DNA of 64,000 bases from Sphaerochaeta pleomorpha str. Grapes (GTDB lineage Bacteria > Spirochaetota > Spirochaetia > Sphaerochaetales > Sphaerochaetaceae), in the NCBI RefSeq assembly GCF_000236685.1, contig NC_016633.1:1054001-1118000 (forward strand). The letters run 5' to 3'. A program made the position numbers and the translations under genes. Of this stretch, positions 45,021-53,767 are shown piece by piece (position 1 is the stretch's first letter; each line of letters starts with the position of its first letter). A model generated the notes under the pieces. The model did no database searches and was not told where the DNA came from. It worked only from the letters and a program-made list of their open reading frames with translations.

Positions 45021-46168
45021 AGCTCTTTCCCTCCTGCCTGGGCAAACACGTCTTTTAGAACTGCAAGACCTTCGGCTGAGAGTTCTTCATTGTTTTGTTG
45101 CAGGTAAAAATCAGAGAACAGCTCGATAGGCTGTTTTCGTTCGATATCATCCGAGCAAATGGCAGTAGTTCCATTGGTTTGGCTTGTCTTGCTGTTATCA
45201 AAGTCCAATGCCATGAGGTTGGGATAGATTCTGCGCATTTGCCCTATGGCATCGTAGAGTTCTTCCTCATCAGTCAAGATTGCATGGATATAATCCTGGT
45301 TGCCGGAAACATCCTCGGTCCCCATTTGCAGTAAATGGGCAAGGGGCCCTTTGATCTCCCTCACGTCATGCAGGGGAAAAAGGTCCACGGTCCTGATTTC
45401 CCTCGTTCCCTTTTCCTTGAGTTCCACAATGGTAACCGATTTCTTCCCCCTTGCCTCAGAAAAGGAATACTTGAGGGGAGACCCGGCATAACGCAACAAA
45501 CCGTTGGCCAAGGTTTGTGGTCTATGGAGATGACCAAGGGCTACATAATCAAAAAGGATGAAAGCTGAGGCGTCTACATTATCCAACCCCCCGACAGAAA
45601 GGTTTTCTGAGTCCGAATGCTCGGGCATTTCCAACCCATTGGTCACAAACTGGTGGGCAAGGAGGATATTACGCTCTGACGTATCGATCTTTGCAGTATC
45701 GAGGACCATTCTGGCTGCCTCGTCGTAGGTTTCTACCGATTGGTCCAGATAGTGGGACACCACTGCTGGTTTGATAAACGGCAGGAGAAACACATGGACG
45801 TTCCCATAGGCATCTTCCAGCAACGTCTCCTGCAGGGAACCGGTAAAGGCCCCAGCAATGAAAAGACGGTTTTTCCCAAGGATCCGGCTTCCGAATCCCA
45901 ATCGCTCGGGAGAATCGTGGTTCCCGCTTATGATATAGATTGCGGGGCCCATCTCAGTCAAGCTCGTAAGAAACTCGTCAAGAAGCTCCACAGCCTCAAT
46001 CGAAGGCTGGCTTTTGTCATATACGTCCCCGGCAATGAGAACAGCCTCGGCTTTTTCGTCTCTGACGATAGTGAGGATCTGGGAGAGAATGTGACGCTGG
46101 TCTTCGATCATACTGAATTCATTGACGCGCTTTCCAATATGCAAGTCAGCTATATGTAGCAGTTTCAT
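45017..46168 (-). CDS. sbcD: Exonuclease subunit SbcD
   Basis: 383 residues, Mre11-type metallophosphoesterase. Metal-site motifs in order: HIADLHIGKR, LIAGDVYDKSQPS, IYIISGNHDSPERL, LLAHQFV and DYVALGHLHRPQ. A C-terminal capping region follows. It provides the Mn-dependent nuclease activity of SbcCD. First gene of the sbcDC operon. Confidence 0.96.
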   Translation of the reverse strand: MKLLHIADLHIGKRVNEFSMIEDQRHILSQILTIVRDEKAEAVLIAGDVYDKSQPSIEAVELLDEFLTSLTEMGPAIYIISGNHDSPERLGFGSRILGKNRLFIAGAFTGSLQETLLEDAYGNVHVFLLPFIKPAVVSHYLDQSVETYDEAARMVLDTAKIDTSERNILLAHQFVTNGLEMPEHSDSENLSVGGLDNVDASAFILFDYVALGHLHRPQTLANGLLRYAGSPLKYSFSEARGKKSVTIVELKEKGTREIRTVDLFPLHDVREIKGPLAHLLQMGTEDVSGNQDYIHAILTDEEELYDAIGQMRRIYPNLMALDFDNSKTSQTNGTTAICSDDIERKQPIELFSDFYLQQNNEELSAEGLAVLKDVFAQAGGKEL

Positions 46169-46839
46169 GCTCTTTCCTTAGGTTTTGATACGAATAGGTC
46201 CATTCTACCACTTCCCCACCGATTGGCAAAACACTTACGCAATGGGGGATTGATTTCCCCCTGTAAGCTTCTGTCCGTTTTCTATACGAATACCGGGAAT
46301 TGCTACATTCGCATAGATGCCCTTGGCAATGGGTATTGACCGATGAAACCAATATTCCACCACCCTGATAATCGCTGGTTTTCTCTTTTGGTACATGGAA
46401 GCATTGCAGAACGCACCGTTGACTTTTTTCTGCCTCGATTTTGAAACATTGATTGCAGTCATATGGTTAAGGAATCCTGGTCTACGATTGTACCCAGTTA
46501 AAACCTAGGCTCAGTTTTGGTGTAAATAAAGTTTCTTCTCTTGTTTTACAACCTGGTTACCAATGCATGCAAATACACACCTGTAAAAAGAATCCTTCGT
46601 AGCTGTAACATGGTTCCGAAAAGCGCATACTATGCAAAGCATACAAATCAATCAAATTTCTTCTTGACGTACCTACTCCTAGTAACAGTAAAATAGAATC
46701 CATGTATCTTTAGATAGATACCGTAAAGTACAAAGATTATAGAAAACGATCATTTCTCTATAGCCGGGTTGGTTGCCAGAAAAACGGTAACCAAGGCATA
46801 GGTATACGCAAAAAAATAATCGAAGGATTGGGAAAACAG
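46169..46839. other. Divergent intergenic region, 671 bases
   Basis: Holds the promoter at 46664-46694 for the GPH symporter. A minus-strand frame at 46235-46462 (75 residues) reads somewhat like protein but has no ribosome site or recognised motif and is not called. The rest shows nothing clear. Confidence 0.5.
46664..46694 (+). promoter_or_regulatory. Promoter of the GPH symporter gene
   Basis: TTGACG (46664-46669), 19-base spacer, TAAAAT (46689-46694), giving a leader of about 140 bases. Confidence 0.55.
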
Positions 46840-48174
46840 ATGGACACAAACGTACCTGCACGAGAAAAGATCGCATATACCGGGGGGCTTCTCGGACAAA
46901 ACATGTTATACAATTTCATGGCAATGTATATTATGTTTTTTTTCACCGACCTTCTTAAAATCCCTACGCAAAGCGTCACTATCATTATTGTGATTGCAAG
47001 TCTGTGGGATGCTGTCAATGACCTGCTAATGGGCATGGTGGCCGACCGGACAAGCACAAGATGGGGTAAATTCAAACCATATCTGGTAATAGGACCAGTT
47101 TTGATCAGCATTACAACTATTCTCTGTTTTACCAATTTTGGCGGGTCAGCTTCGAATACCGTAATCCTAGGCGCTGTTTGCTATATCCTGTGGGGTATGT
47201 CCTATACTGTATGTGACATCCCCATATGGGCAATATCGTCTGTCATCTCTCCAGACCAATACCAAAGGAACAAAATGGTCACGCTTGGGAAGGTCGGGGG
47301 TACAATCGGTACGGTCATAGTCTCAGTCGGTAGTGTACTGCTCTTGAACGCATTGGGGGGAGAGAGAACGGCAAACGCATATACAAAATCTGCAAGCATC
47401 ATCGCTCTTGTGGGTTGCATCTTGATGATTACCACCGGATTGACCGTAAAAGAAAGGATTCTCCCCGCAAAAAAGGGTGTTCCGTTTAAGAAAAATATTC
47501 ATACAATCATCGATAACAAACCCTTACTTGCCTTGATGGGGTCGTTGCTTTTGGTAAATCTGGTCAACAACCTGCGTCAGGTAAGCCAGATGTACTTTGC
47601 CCTCTATGTCTGGGGCGATGCCGGTTATATCACCTTTATGGGGTTGAGCTTGGTCATCGGGATGTTGTTTGGCATGATTATCTCCCCAAGACTCATACAA
47701 ACCTATGATAAAAAGAAAATATTCATTGTAGCCTGTGTTTTAGGGAGTTTTTTCAGTGCCCTGCCCTTTATTGTAGATGCAACAAATGTGGTGTTAGGGC
47801 TTTTGTCCTTGGGTTTCAGTTTTACCTTTACCGGGATTACCACAATTGTGAGCACTTCCATGCTTATGGATGCCATTGATTATTCGGAATGGAAACTGGG
47901 ATTCCGGGGGGAAGGTATCGTGTTTTCGACCAATACGTTCCTAAACAAATTAAGCGGAACCATCGCAAAATGGTTTCTTGGCCTCAGCATGATCAGCATG
48001 CACTATGTCGAAAATATGCCAATTAACGATACCGTACAGAAGGGATTTGGCTTCATCATGTATATGTTACCGGCAATCTGCTTTTTAGCTACGATTTTAC
48101 CGATACTCTTGTATAAAATGAAGCCCAAGGAAATTAATTCAATACGCGAAGAACTAATGCTGCGAAGAAAGTAA
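46840..48174 (+). CDS. GPH-family sugar:cation symporter (MelB-like)
   Basis: 444 residues from ATG 46840 (GGGA 7 bases upstream; a TTG at 46828 is less likely). Twelve helices. The GPH hallmarks are clear: FFFTDLLKIP in helix 2, DAVNDLLMGMVADRTSTRWGKFKPYLV covering the cation-binding Asp residues and the conserved RWGKFKPY loop, then YTVCDIPIWAISSVIS. It imports glycosides, pentoses or hexuronides with Na+ or H+. The downstream deacetylase gene, 33 bases away, is probably co-transcribed, suggesting that the substrate carries an N-acetyl group (inference). Confidence 0.93.
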   Translation: MDTNVPAREKIAYTGGLLGQNMLYNFMAMYIMFFFTDLLKIPTQSVTIIIVIASLWDAVNDLLMGMVADRTSTRWGKFKPYLVIGPVLISITTILCFTNFGGSASNTVILGAVCYILWGMSYTVCDIPIWAISSVISPDQYQRNKMVTLGKVGGTIGTVIVSVGSVLLLNALGGERTANAYTKSASIIALVGCILMITTGLTVKERILPAKKGVPFKKNIHTIIDNKPLLALMGSLLLVNLVNNLRQVSQMYFALYVWGDAGYITFMGLSLVIGMLFGMIISPRLIQTYDKKKIFIVACVLGSFFSALPFIVDATNVVLGLLSLGFSFTFTGITTIVSTSMLMDAIDYSEWKLGFRGEGIVFSTNTFLNKLSGTIAKWFLGLSMISMHYVENMPINDTVQKGFGFIMYMLPAICFLATILPILLYKMKPKEINSIREELMLRRK

Positions 48175-48207
48175 CAATCATACCAACTACAAGGAAGGAC
48201 AATAAGA

Positions 48208-48954
48208 ATGGATATAAACCAATTTTTTTCCACCCCTGACATCACCAGAATGAAACATATTCTGTGTATCCAGCCCCATCCGGATGACAATGAGATCGGA
48301 ATGGGAGGAATCATTGCAGCGCTTGCAAAGAAAGGATGTACGATTGAGTACCTGACGGTAACCAATGGGGATTTAGGACTCACCGATCCCACTCTTACCT
48401 GTGAGACGCTGGCCAAGTTACGAAGACAGGAAGCAATTGCCGCAGGAAAAAAACTTGGGGTTTCCCAATTTCATTTTCTCGATCACGGTGACGGATCGTT
48501 GGAAAGCATCCCCACCCTTGCAGCGGAAATTGCCAAAGTGATCCGTACCATTCAGCCAGAGGCGATTTTCTGCCCCGACCCCTGGGCACCCTATGAAGCA
48601 CATAATGATCATATTGTTACCGGAAAAGCAGCCAGCCAAGCATTTATCAGTTCTGCTTTACTGCAGTATCCGCGGGGAACAAAGACAAACAGCTGGCAGG
48701 TACAGGCCATAGGGTTTTATTTTACTAATAATGTAAACACAGTAATCGATATTACCGATACCTTTGCCTTGAAATTCGAGGCGATTGCAGAACACAAGAC
48801 ACAGATGAATGACCAGATGCTGGCTTTGTTTACCGCCTATTTCCAGATGCGTGGGCAAAAACTTGCAAGTGGCCACGACTTTTCCTTGGGGGAAGGTTTA
48901 AAAGTACTGCGTCCAGAACATATGCACTGCTTCGCAGAGGCAAATGATATCTGA
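48208..48954 (+). CDS. PIG-L/LmbE-family deacetylase
   Basis: 248 residues with the zinc motif QPHPDDNEIG (His24, Asp26, Asp27 region) and the third ligand in YEAHNDHIVTGKA. The family removes acetyl groups from N-acetylglucosamine-containing molecules (BshB, MshB, DAC, PIG-L). No signal peptide; cytoplasmic. The ribosome site AAGGAAGGA precedes the ATG. Position after a sugar symporter suggests deacetylation of an imported amino-sugar glycoside. BshB of bacillithiol synthesis is an alternative, but the context does not favour it. Confidence 0.88.
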   Translation: MDINQFFSTPDITRMKHILCIQPHPDDNEIGMGGIIAALAKKGCTIEYLTVTNGDLGLTDPTLTCETLAKLRRQEAIAAGKKLGVSQFHFLDHGDGSLESIPTLAAEIAKVIRTIQPEAIFCPDPWAPYEAHNDHIVTGKAASQAFISSALLQYPRGTKTNSWQVQAIGFYFTNNVNTVIDITDTFALKFEAIAEHKTQMNDQMLALFTAYFQMRGQKLASGHDFSLGEGLKVLRPEHMHCFAEANDI

Positions 48955-48995
48955 CTAAAAGACTGTTTCTCCAAAAAACTATCGAGCTACGAATC

Positions 48996-49034
48996 AAAGA
49001 GTTGGGATTCTCCTGACTCTTTTGTGCTTTTTCT
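48996..49034 (+). terminator. Probable terminator after the deacetylase gene
   Basis: 7-bp stem AAAGAGT/ACTCTTT with a loop that can itself pair GGGA/TCC, then a T-rich tail (TGTGCTTTTTCTT). Confidence 0.6.
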
Positions 49035-49444
49035 TCACGCTTTAGATTCCCCCATCTGAGTGAATAACCCTGGTGTTTCCTTTACCACTACTATGGCCTC
49101 TGCTGACTTCTGCGACCGACCAGTGCACGTCGCTTTGACACTCCGTGTACCTTGTCCCCGTCATCACCGATATTGCAGGCTGGGAGACAGGCCGCAGACC
49201 TCCCCGGTTAAGAACAATAACTTTCATCCCATGTAGCCACTGGATTTACCAATTTGACTTCGCGGTCGGACTTCATCACTTTGTGCAGACTCGTCCTGCC
49301 AACCGGCCTTGTATCCAGTTTCTGTTCGTTGGCCCGGGATTTTGCCTCCGGCTTCCTTCACACAGTCACTCGCATGATTGCACTTGCCTTTGGCTAGTAG
49401 TTCTGATATTTCCCATGACCCAGTTATTGCCCATGCCGGGCAAA

Positions 49445-49484
49445 CCAAAAAAGGCAAGCATTCCATTTCTGGTCTGCTTGCCTT
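49445..49484 (-). terminator. Terminator of tRNA-Val
   Basis: Minus strand: AAGGCAAGCA (49484-49475) pairs perfectly with TGCTTGCCTT (49460-49451), followed by TTTT. It begins immediately after the tRNA discriminator base. Confidence 0.9.
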
Positions 49485-49556
49485 TGGGCGATATTGGGTT
49501 TGAACCAACGACTTCCACCATGTCAAGGTGGCACTCTCCCACTGAGTTAACCGCCC
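49485..49556 (-). tRNA. tRNA-Val(GAC)
   Basis: Cloverleaf of 72 bases: acceptor GGGCGGT/ATCGCCC (one G-U) with discriminator A, D arm ACTC-AGTGGGA-GAGT, anticodon arm CCACC-TTGACAT-GGTGG (anticodon GAC, valine GUC codon), T arm GTTGG-TTCAAAC-CCAAT. CCA is not encoded. Confidence 0.95.
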
Positions 49557-49580
49557 GTTGTTCGCGATGCGACAAGACGG

Positions 49581-49609
49581 ATAATAAAGGATATTTCAAA
49601 ATCTGTCTA
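49581..49609 (-). promoter_or_regulatory. Promoter of tRNA-Val
   Basis: Minus strand: TAGACA (49609-49604), 17 bases, TATTAT (49586-49581), about 25 bases before the mature tRNA 5' end. Confidence 0.7.
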
Positions 49610-49687
49610 GAGGGGTTCTGAAAAAAAGTAAATCACTAGCCTAAATCCCAGCAATTCAGTATGTTATCAACAAGGAGTAATAAACCT

Positions 49688-49894
49688 ATGAAAACCGAAA
49701 TTTTGACTTCAGGTATGCATTGTAATGGATGTGAGAATAGAATGGTCAAAGCCCTCAAGGGCCTTGAAGATATAAAGGACGCAAAGGCCGATGCAAAAAC
49801 CGGCAAGGTCGTGATAAAGCACTCCAAGGAAGAGACAATCACGGAGGCAAAAACCTTGATCGGGGAAATTGGCTTTGAGGTACTGAGTACATGA
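49688..49894 (+). CDS. copZ: Copper chaperone, HMA domain (CopZ-like)
   Basis: 68 residues from ATG 49688, AAGGAG 10 bases upstream. A single heavy-metal-associated domain with the binding motif GMHCNGC (GMxCxxC) near residue 9, then the expected beta-alpha-beta-beta-alpha-beta pattern. It carries Cu(I) to the ATPase encoded by the next gene, whose start overlaps its stop by 4 bases. Cytoplasmic. Confidence 0.92.
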   Translation: MKTEILTSGMHCNGCENRMVKALKGLEDIKDAKADAKTGKVVIKHSKEETITEAKTLIGEIGFEVLST

Positions 49895-52086
49895 AAGAAG
49901 TAAACGTAGGAATAGGAGGTATGGTATGTGCCTCCTGCAGTTCTGCAGTGGAGAAGACATTGAACAAGTTACCTGGCATCGATATTGCCCAGGTAAACCT
50001 TGCAACGGAAACTGCCTCGATCAAATTCGATGAGGCCAAATTGACGTTTGAGCAGATTAAAAGTGCTGTAGACAGAATCGGGTATTCTATCATCGAAAAA
50101 GAAACCGAGGCTGAAAAAACTGCAAAAAAAGCACAGGAACTCCAAAACCTAAAGAATCGTTTGATCATCTCTTCGATCCTTACGGTATTCCTGCTTTATT
50201 TTGCAATGGGACCGATGGTAGGCATCAAGGTCCCGTTCACGCCCATAATCCAAGCCTATATCCAGCTGGTGCTCTGTATAGGTACTATGTTCAGCGGTTC
50301 AGCCTTTTTCACAAAGGGCTTTAAGAGTCTCTTCAAGAGAGAACCGAATATGGATAGCCTGGTTGCAATCGGGACGACTGCAAGCTTTTTGTACAGTCTC
50401 TGGGGAATCGTGCAGCTTTCGATGGGAAACCATATGGCTGCCCATGCACTGTATTTTGAAGGCGCAGGGACTATCCTCACCTTGGTCATGCTCGGTCGTT
50501 ACCTGGAAAACCGTTCCAAAGGTAAAACCGGCGAAGCTATCCGGAAACTTATGGAACTTGCACCTTCCAAAGCCACGATACTCAAAGATGGCAACCAAGT
50601 TATTGTTGACGCTGCCTCTGTGGCAGTCGATGACATCGTACTGGTAAAACCCGGGGAGAAGCTTCCAGTCGATGGGGTTGTCCTTTCCGGTGCTTCCTCT
50701 ATCGATGAATCGCTGTTAACCGGCGAGAGTCTTCCCGTTGAAAAATCTTTGGGTAGCAATGTCTACGCTGCGACGATTAACACCACCGGGACCCTGCAAT
50801 ACAGGGCAAGCAAGGTAGGATCTGACACTGCGTTGGCAAATATCATCAATCTTGTCCAGGAAGCCCAGGGCTCGAAGGCTCCTATTGCGCGTGTTGCAGA
50901 CAAAATTTCCGGGGTTTTCGTTCCCGTGGTCATGGGAATTTCAGTACTGACTTTTCTTGCCTGGATGCTTGGTGGTACGTCCTTCGACACTGCAATTATC
51001 AGGGCAGTAAGCGTTCTGGTCATAGCCTGTCCCTGTTCTCTCGGCCTTGCAACCCCGATTGCCATCATGGTTTCTTCGGGCAAAGGTGCAAAACTCGGCA
51101 TTCTGTTTAGGCATGCCGCTGCAATTGAGCAACTCAAAACGGTACAGACAGTTCTTTTCGATAAGACGGGGACTCTCACCGAGGGTAAGCCTGTGGTTAC
51201 CGACATGATCGGTGATGACACAACCCTTCTACTCAGGCTTGCTGCCAGCGTAGAGAACAACAGCGAACATCCTCTTTCCAGGGCTGTTGTCTTGAAAGCC
51301 GAACAAGAACACTATGAACTGTTTGAAACCAAAGATTTCAAGGCTACTATCGGAAAAGGTATCGAAGCCACAGTTGAAGGAATGCAGATAAAGATCGGTA
51401 ACCTGGCAATGATGGAAACCTATGGCATCATTATCGATGCAAAGGCTAACCAACAGTTGCTTGACCTTTCAGACCAAGGGAAAACCCCTCTTCTCGTAGC
51501 TAAGGACGATAAACTTTTCGGTATCATTGCCGTAGCCGATACCTTGAAAAAAGAAACAGCACAGGCAATCGAGATGCTCAGGAGACAAGGCATTAAAACG
51601 GTTATGCTTACCGGCGACAACGAACGGACTGCCAGGGCAATTGCCAAGCAGGCAGGCATAGACGAGTACCTGGCTGGCCAGCTTCCTGGGCAGAAAGAAC
51701 AGACGGTAACCGAATTTGCCAAAAAAGGAACGGTAGCCATGGTTGGAGACGGTATCAACGATGCCCCGGCCCTGGCAAAAGCTGACATTGGAATAGCTGT
51801 GGGTAGTGCCACTGACGTAGCAAGGGAGACTGCCGATGTTGTATTGGTCAGGAACAACCTCCAGGACGTTGGAAAAGCTTTCTTGCTTTCAAAGGCAACG
51901 ATGCGTAATATCCATCAGAACCTCTTCTGGGCGTTCTTCTATAACATATTGGGAATCCCAGTGGCAGCAGGGCTGCTTACCCTCTTTGGCGGTCCGCAGC
52001 TCAGCCCGATGCTTGCAGCCTTTGCTATGTCCATGTCCAGTGTGTGTGTGGTAACCAACGCCTTGAGACTCAACAGGTTCAAGTAG
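49891..52086 (+). CDS. copA: Cu(I)-exporting P1B-type ATPase
   Basis: 731 residues. One N-terminal HMA domain ([14 protein letters not shown] near 7-20), eight membrane helices, actuator motif [11 protein letters not shown], the CPC metal site in [13 protein letters not shown], phosphorylation site [15 protein letters not shown], the SEHPLSRAV His-Pro motif that binds nucleotide in P1B pumps, and hinge [23 protein letters not shown] together with the late helix NxxxYN ([12 protein letters not shown]) fits the Cu+/Ag+ subgroup. It exports copper from the cytoplasm with CopZ as donor. No CsoR/CueR gene is adjacent. Confidence 0.95.
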   Translation: MKEVNVGIGGMVCASCSSAVEKTLNKLPGIDIAQVNLATETASIKFDEAKLTFEQIKSAVDRIGYSIIEKETEAEKTAKKAQELQNLKNRLIISSILTVFLLYFAMGPMVGIKVPFTPIIQAYIQLVLCIGTMFSGSAFFTKGFKSLFKREPNMDSLVAIGTTASFLYSLWGIVQLSMGNHMAAHALYFEGAGTILTLVMLGRYLENRSKGKTGEAIRKLMELAPSKATILKDGNQVIVDAASVAVDDIVLVKPGEKLPVDGVVLSGASSIDESLLTGESLPVEKSLGSNVYAATINTTGTLQYRASKVGSDTALANIINLVQEAQGSKAPIARVADKISGVFVPVVMGISVLTFLAWMLGGTSFDTAIIRAVSVLVIACPCSLGLATPIAIMVSSGKGAKLGILFRHAAAIEQLKTVQTVLFDKTGTLTEGKPVVTDMIGDDTTLLLRLAASVENNSEHPLSRAVVLKAEQEHYELFETKDFKATIGKGIEATVEGMQIKIGNLAMMETYGIIIDAKANQQLLDLSDQGKTPLLVAKDDKLFGIIAVADTLKKETAQAIEMLRRQGIKTVMLTGDNERTARAIAKQAGIDEYLAGQLPGQKEQTVTEFAKKGTVAMVGDGINDAPALAKADIGIAVGSATDVARETADVVLVRNNLQDVGKAFLLSKATMRNIHQNLFWAFFYNILGIPVAAGLLTLFGGPQLSPMLAAFAMSMSSVCVVTNALRLNRFK

Positions 52087-52172
52087 GAAGAAATACCGAT
52101 AGCTAGCATTCTGATGCTAGAAAAATTTGAACCGAGAAAAGCAACTTCTCTCACAAAAAAGACTTTCAGAAC

Positions 52173-52197
52173 CAGCCCTTGGCATTGCCAGGGGCTG
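52173..52197. terminator. Hairpin after copA
   Basis: CAGCCCTTGGC (52173-52183), loop ATT, GCCAGGGGCTG (52187-52197), 11-bp stem with one G-U. No T run follows, so termination is uncertain; it could be a message-stabilising hairpin. Confidence 0.5.
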
Positions 52198-52224
52198 ATG
52201 TCTATCTGAGCGAAAGTAGAAAGC

Positions 52225-52252
52225 TTGAAATCTCACTATTTTCATTTATACT
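52225..52252 (+). promoter_or_regulatory. Promoter of the lipoprotein gene
   Basis: TTGAAA (52225-52230), 16 bases, TATACT (52247-52252), 41 bases before the start codon. Confidence 0.65.
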
Positions 52253-52292
52253 AAAAGTCATATTTGTATATTTTTATTACAGGAGGCCACGT

Positions 52293-52724
52293 ATGTACAA
52301 AAAGATTTCATTAGTCGTGTTCATCGCAATTATCATGTTTCTCTTTGCCGGTTGTGACCCCAGCATTGGACTTGCCTTCGACGACATCAAAGGGGAATGG
52401 GAATTTCCAGCAGATGCCAGTGACGATTACGGACCCCATATCAGCATAATGGAATCAGAGGGAGACAAAATGCTGGACATTTCCTGGTATGATGGATCTG
52501 ATTTTTATTTTTGCTATGGAGACGGGTCTTATGACAATGGAACGTTTTCCTTGACCTATGGCTATAGCATCGACTACTTCGATCCATTAATCACAGATAC
52601 CTCAGGCAGCGGCGCTACCGTAACGGTGACTTTCACCTATGCCAATAGCAAATTGAAAGCTGTTTGCTCAGGGACAGGCCCTCTGAATGGAAAGACTTTC
52701 AACCTTGGGGTATTAGCTCCGTAA
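52293..52724 (+). CDS. Small lipoprotein of unknown family
   Basis: 143 residues from ATG 52293, which has a perfect AGGAGG 6 bases upstream. Lipobox MFLFAGC gives acylated Cys21. The mature part starts with a GEWEFPADAS segment and is built of short beta strands (GDKMLDISWYDGS, NGTFSLTYGYS, ATVTVTFTYANSKLKAVCSG), resembling the small 'lipocalin-like' beta barrels that begin with a GxW motif. No named family was recognised. It ends with a strong terminator. A decayed copy lies 300 bases downstream. Confidence 0.82.
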   Translation: MYKKISLVVFIAIIMFLFAGCDPSIGLAFDDIKGEWEFPADASDDYGPHISIMESEGDKMLDISWYDGSDFYFCYGDGSYDNGTFSLTYGYSIDYFDPLITDTSGSGATVTVTFTYANSKLKAVCSGTGPLNGKTFNLGVLAP

Positions 52725-52751
52725 TCGAGACTCAATAGTGAATCTTATACA

Positions 52752-52787
52752 CAGGAAATCTTTTTCAAGAAAGGTTTCCTGTTTTTT
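52752..52787 (+). terminator. Terminator of the lipoprotein gene
   Basis: CAGGAAATC (52752-52760)/GGTTTCCTG (52773-52781) with one G-U, then six T. Confidence 0.88.
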
Positions 52788-53020
52788 ATTCTATTTTCAT
52801 ACTTTCTACCGAAACGCAGCAAAGTGCCCCAGAGTTTATACTGGCATGCCATCAGATAACAAAACCACCTAAAACAGATATCTGCAGTAATATGCAGCAT
52901 ATTGGTTCTCTCTGTTTCCTCAGGTTCTGCTCTCCTTTGGTAATATCCAATACCTTGGCCCATAAACAATTGGTATTATACTGAAATATGGGTTCATAGA
53001 AATTTTGTTTAGGAGGAAAC

Positions 53021-53451
53021 CTCTATATAAGAATCATTTTATTGATAAGCATCGTATGTGCACTAGCTTTTTTTACCGGTTGTGACTCGAAAATTGGCGG
53101 AGTCAGTTACGACGACCTCCTTGGAACCTGGGTCTTCCCGCCCTATGTACAAGACTGTCCTTTATCTTGGTACAAGAGACTGCAGGAGACAAAACGCTAG
53201 ATATCACCTAGTATGTTGGAACCGATCGCCAGTACTGTCAGGTAGAAGGGACATACAGCCAATGTGAATTCACGGGAACCTATGACTACAAGATAGCCAA
53301 CAACAGTTTGCTATCGATCGGCGATGGCCAAGACCAAAGCATCACAGTAGTCTTTACTGTTTCCGTAGACGAACTCAAAATAGTCTGTTCCAGATAGGGG
53401 CCACTCAATAGGAAAACCTATGGGAAAAAGACACTTTCCCCATACATTTGA
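53021..53451 (+). pseudogene. Decayed tandem paralogue of the lipoprotein
   Basis: Aligned by eye to the gene at 52293: TGCDSKIGG versus AGCDPSIGL, LLGTWVFP versus IKGEWEFP, AGDKTLDIT versus EGDKMLDIS, and GPLNRKTYG versus GPLNGKTFN. AGGAGG survives at 53011-53016, but the start position now reads CTC. The reading frame shifts once between about 53145 and 53165, and two in-frame TAG codons interrupt it (53209-53211, aligned with Trp, and 53395-53397). This is a clear dead duplicate of a lipoprotein gene. Confidence 0.82.
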
Positions 53452-53767
53452 CGTAGTATTTTGAAAATCGTACGTATCTCACAAACCTATCGAGTGTGCC
53501 TGATAGGTTATTTTTTTTTGCTTCACTCAGTCCAAACAGGTTCCTAACCCCATTATTCCCCAGCAATTCAGAATAGAGCGAGTAGTTTCCAATTTCCCAC
53601 CGGATACGACCAGCCAATATTGAGGGCGAACGATGCATAGCCTCCACTTCTTGCCTAATCTTCTCGGTCGTCCAAAGGGAACTGTCTGCCAGTTCTTTAT
53701 CCCTCCCCTTTCCTAATGGAGAGAAACAAAATTCAGCTATTTGCTTTTGATTTGCATTACATTTGCC
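53405..53767 (-). pseudogene. Gene remnant resembling the C-terminus of an ImmA/IrrE-type protein
   Basis: Immediately after the MFS stop, the minus strand is open in the same frame and reads QKQIAEFCFSPLGKGRD, then LWTTEKIRQEV, then HRSPSILAGRIRWEIGNYSLY and GNNGVRNLFGL. The pattern 'A-x-F...P...I-x-x-E...S/H-P-x-I-x-x-G-R' resembles the segment that follows the HExxH helix in ImmA/IrrE metallopeptidases attached to XRE regulators or antitoxins. The helix-turn-helix and HExxH parts are absent and no start codon with ribosome site exists. Family assignment is tentative. Confidence 0.42.

Larger units (their letters stand above)
48955..49484. other. Intergenic region, 530 bases
   Basis: Contains a hairpin AAAGAGT (48996-49002)/ACTCTTT (49016-49022) that may end the symporter-deacetylase operon, and at its right end the tRNA terminator. 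Between 49030 and 49450 nothing is supported; frames there on both strands lack start signals. Confidence 0.5.

Noticed and set aside
46235-46462. 75-residue minus-strand frame next to sbcD
   Set aside because: Composition is faintly protein-like, but there is no start signal, no motif and no partner gene.
49145-49621. 158-residue plus-strand frame across the tRNA-Val region
   Set aside because: It runs antisense through the tRNA and its terminator and has no coding signals.
52745-52969. 74-residue minus-strand frame after the lipoprotein gene
   Set aside because: It covers the lipoprotein terminator and has no ribosome site.
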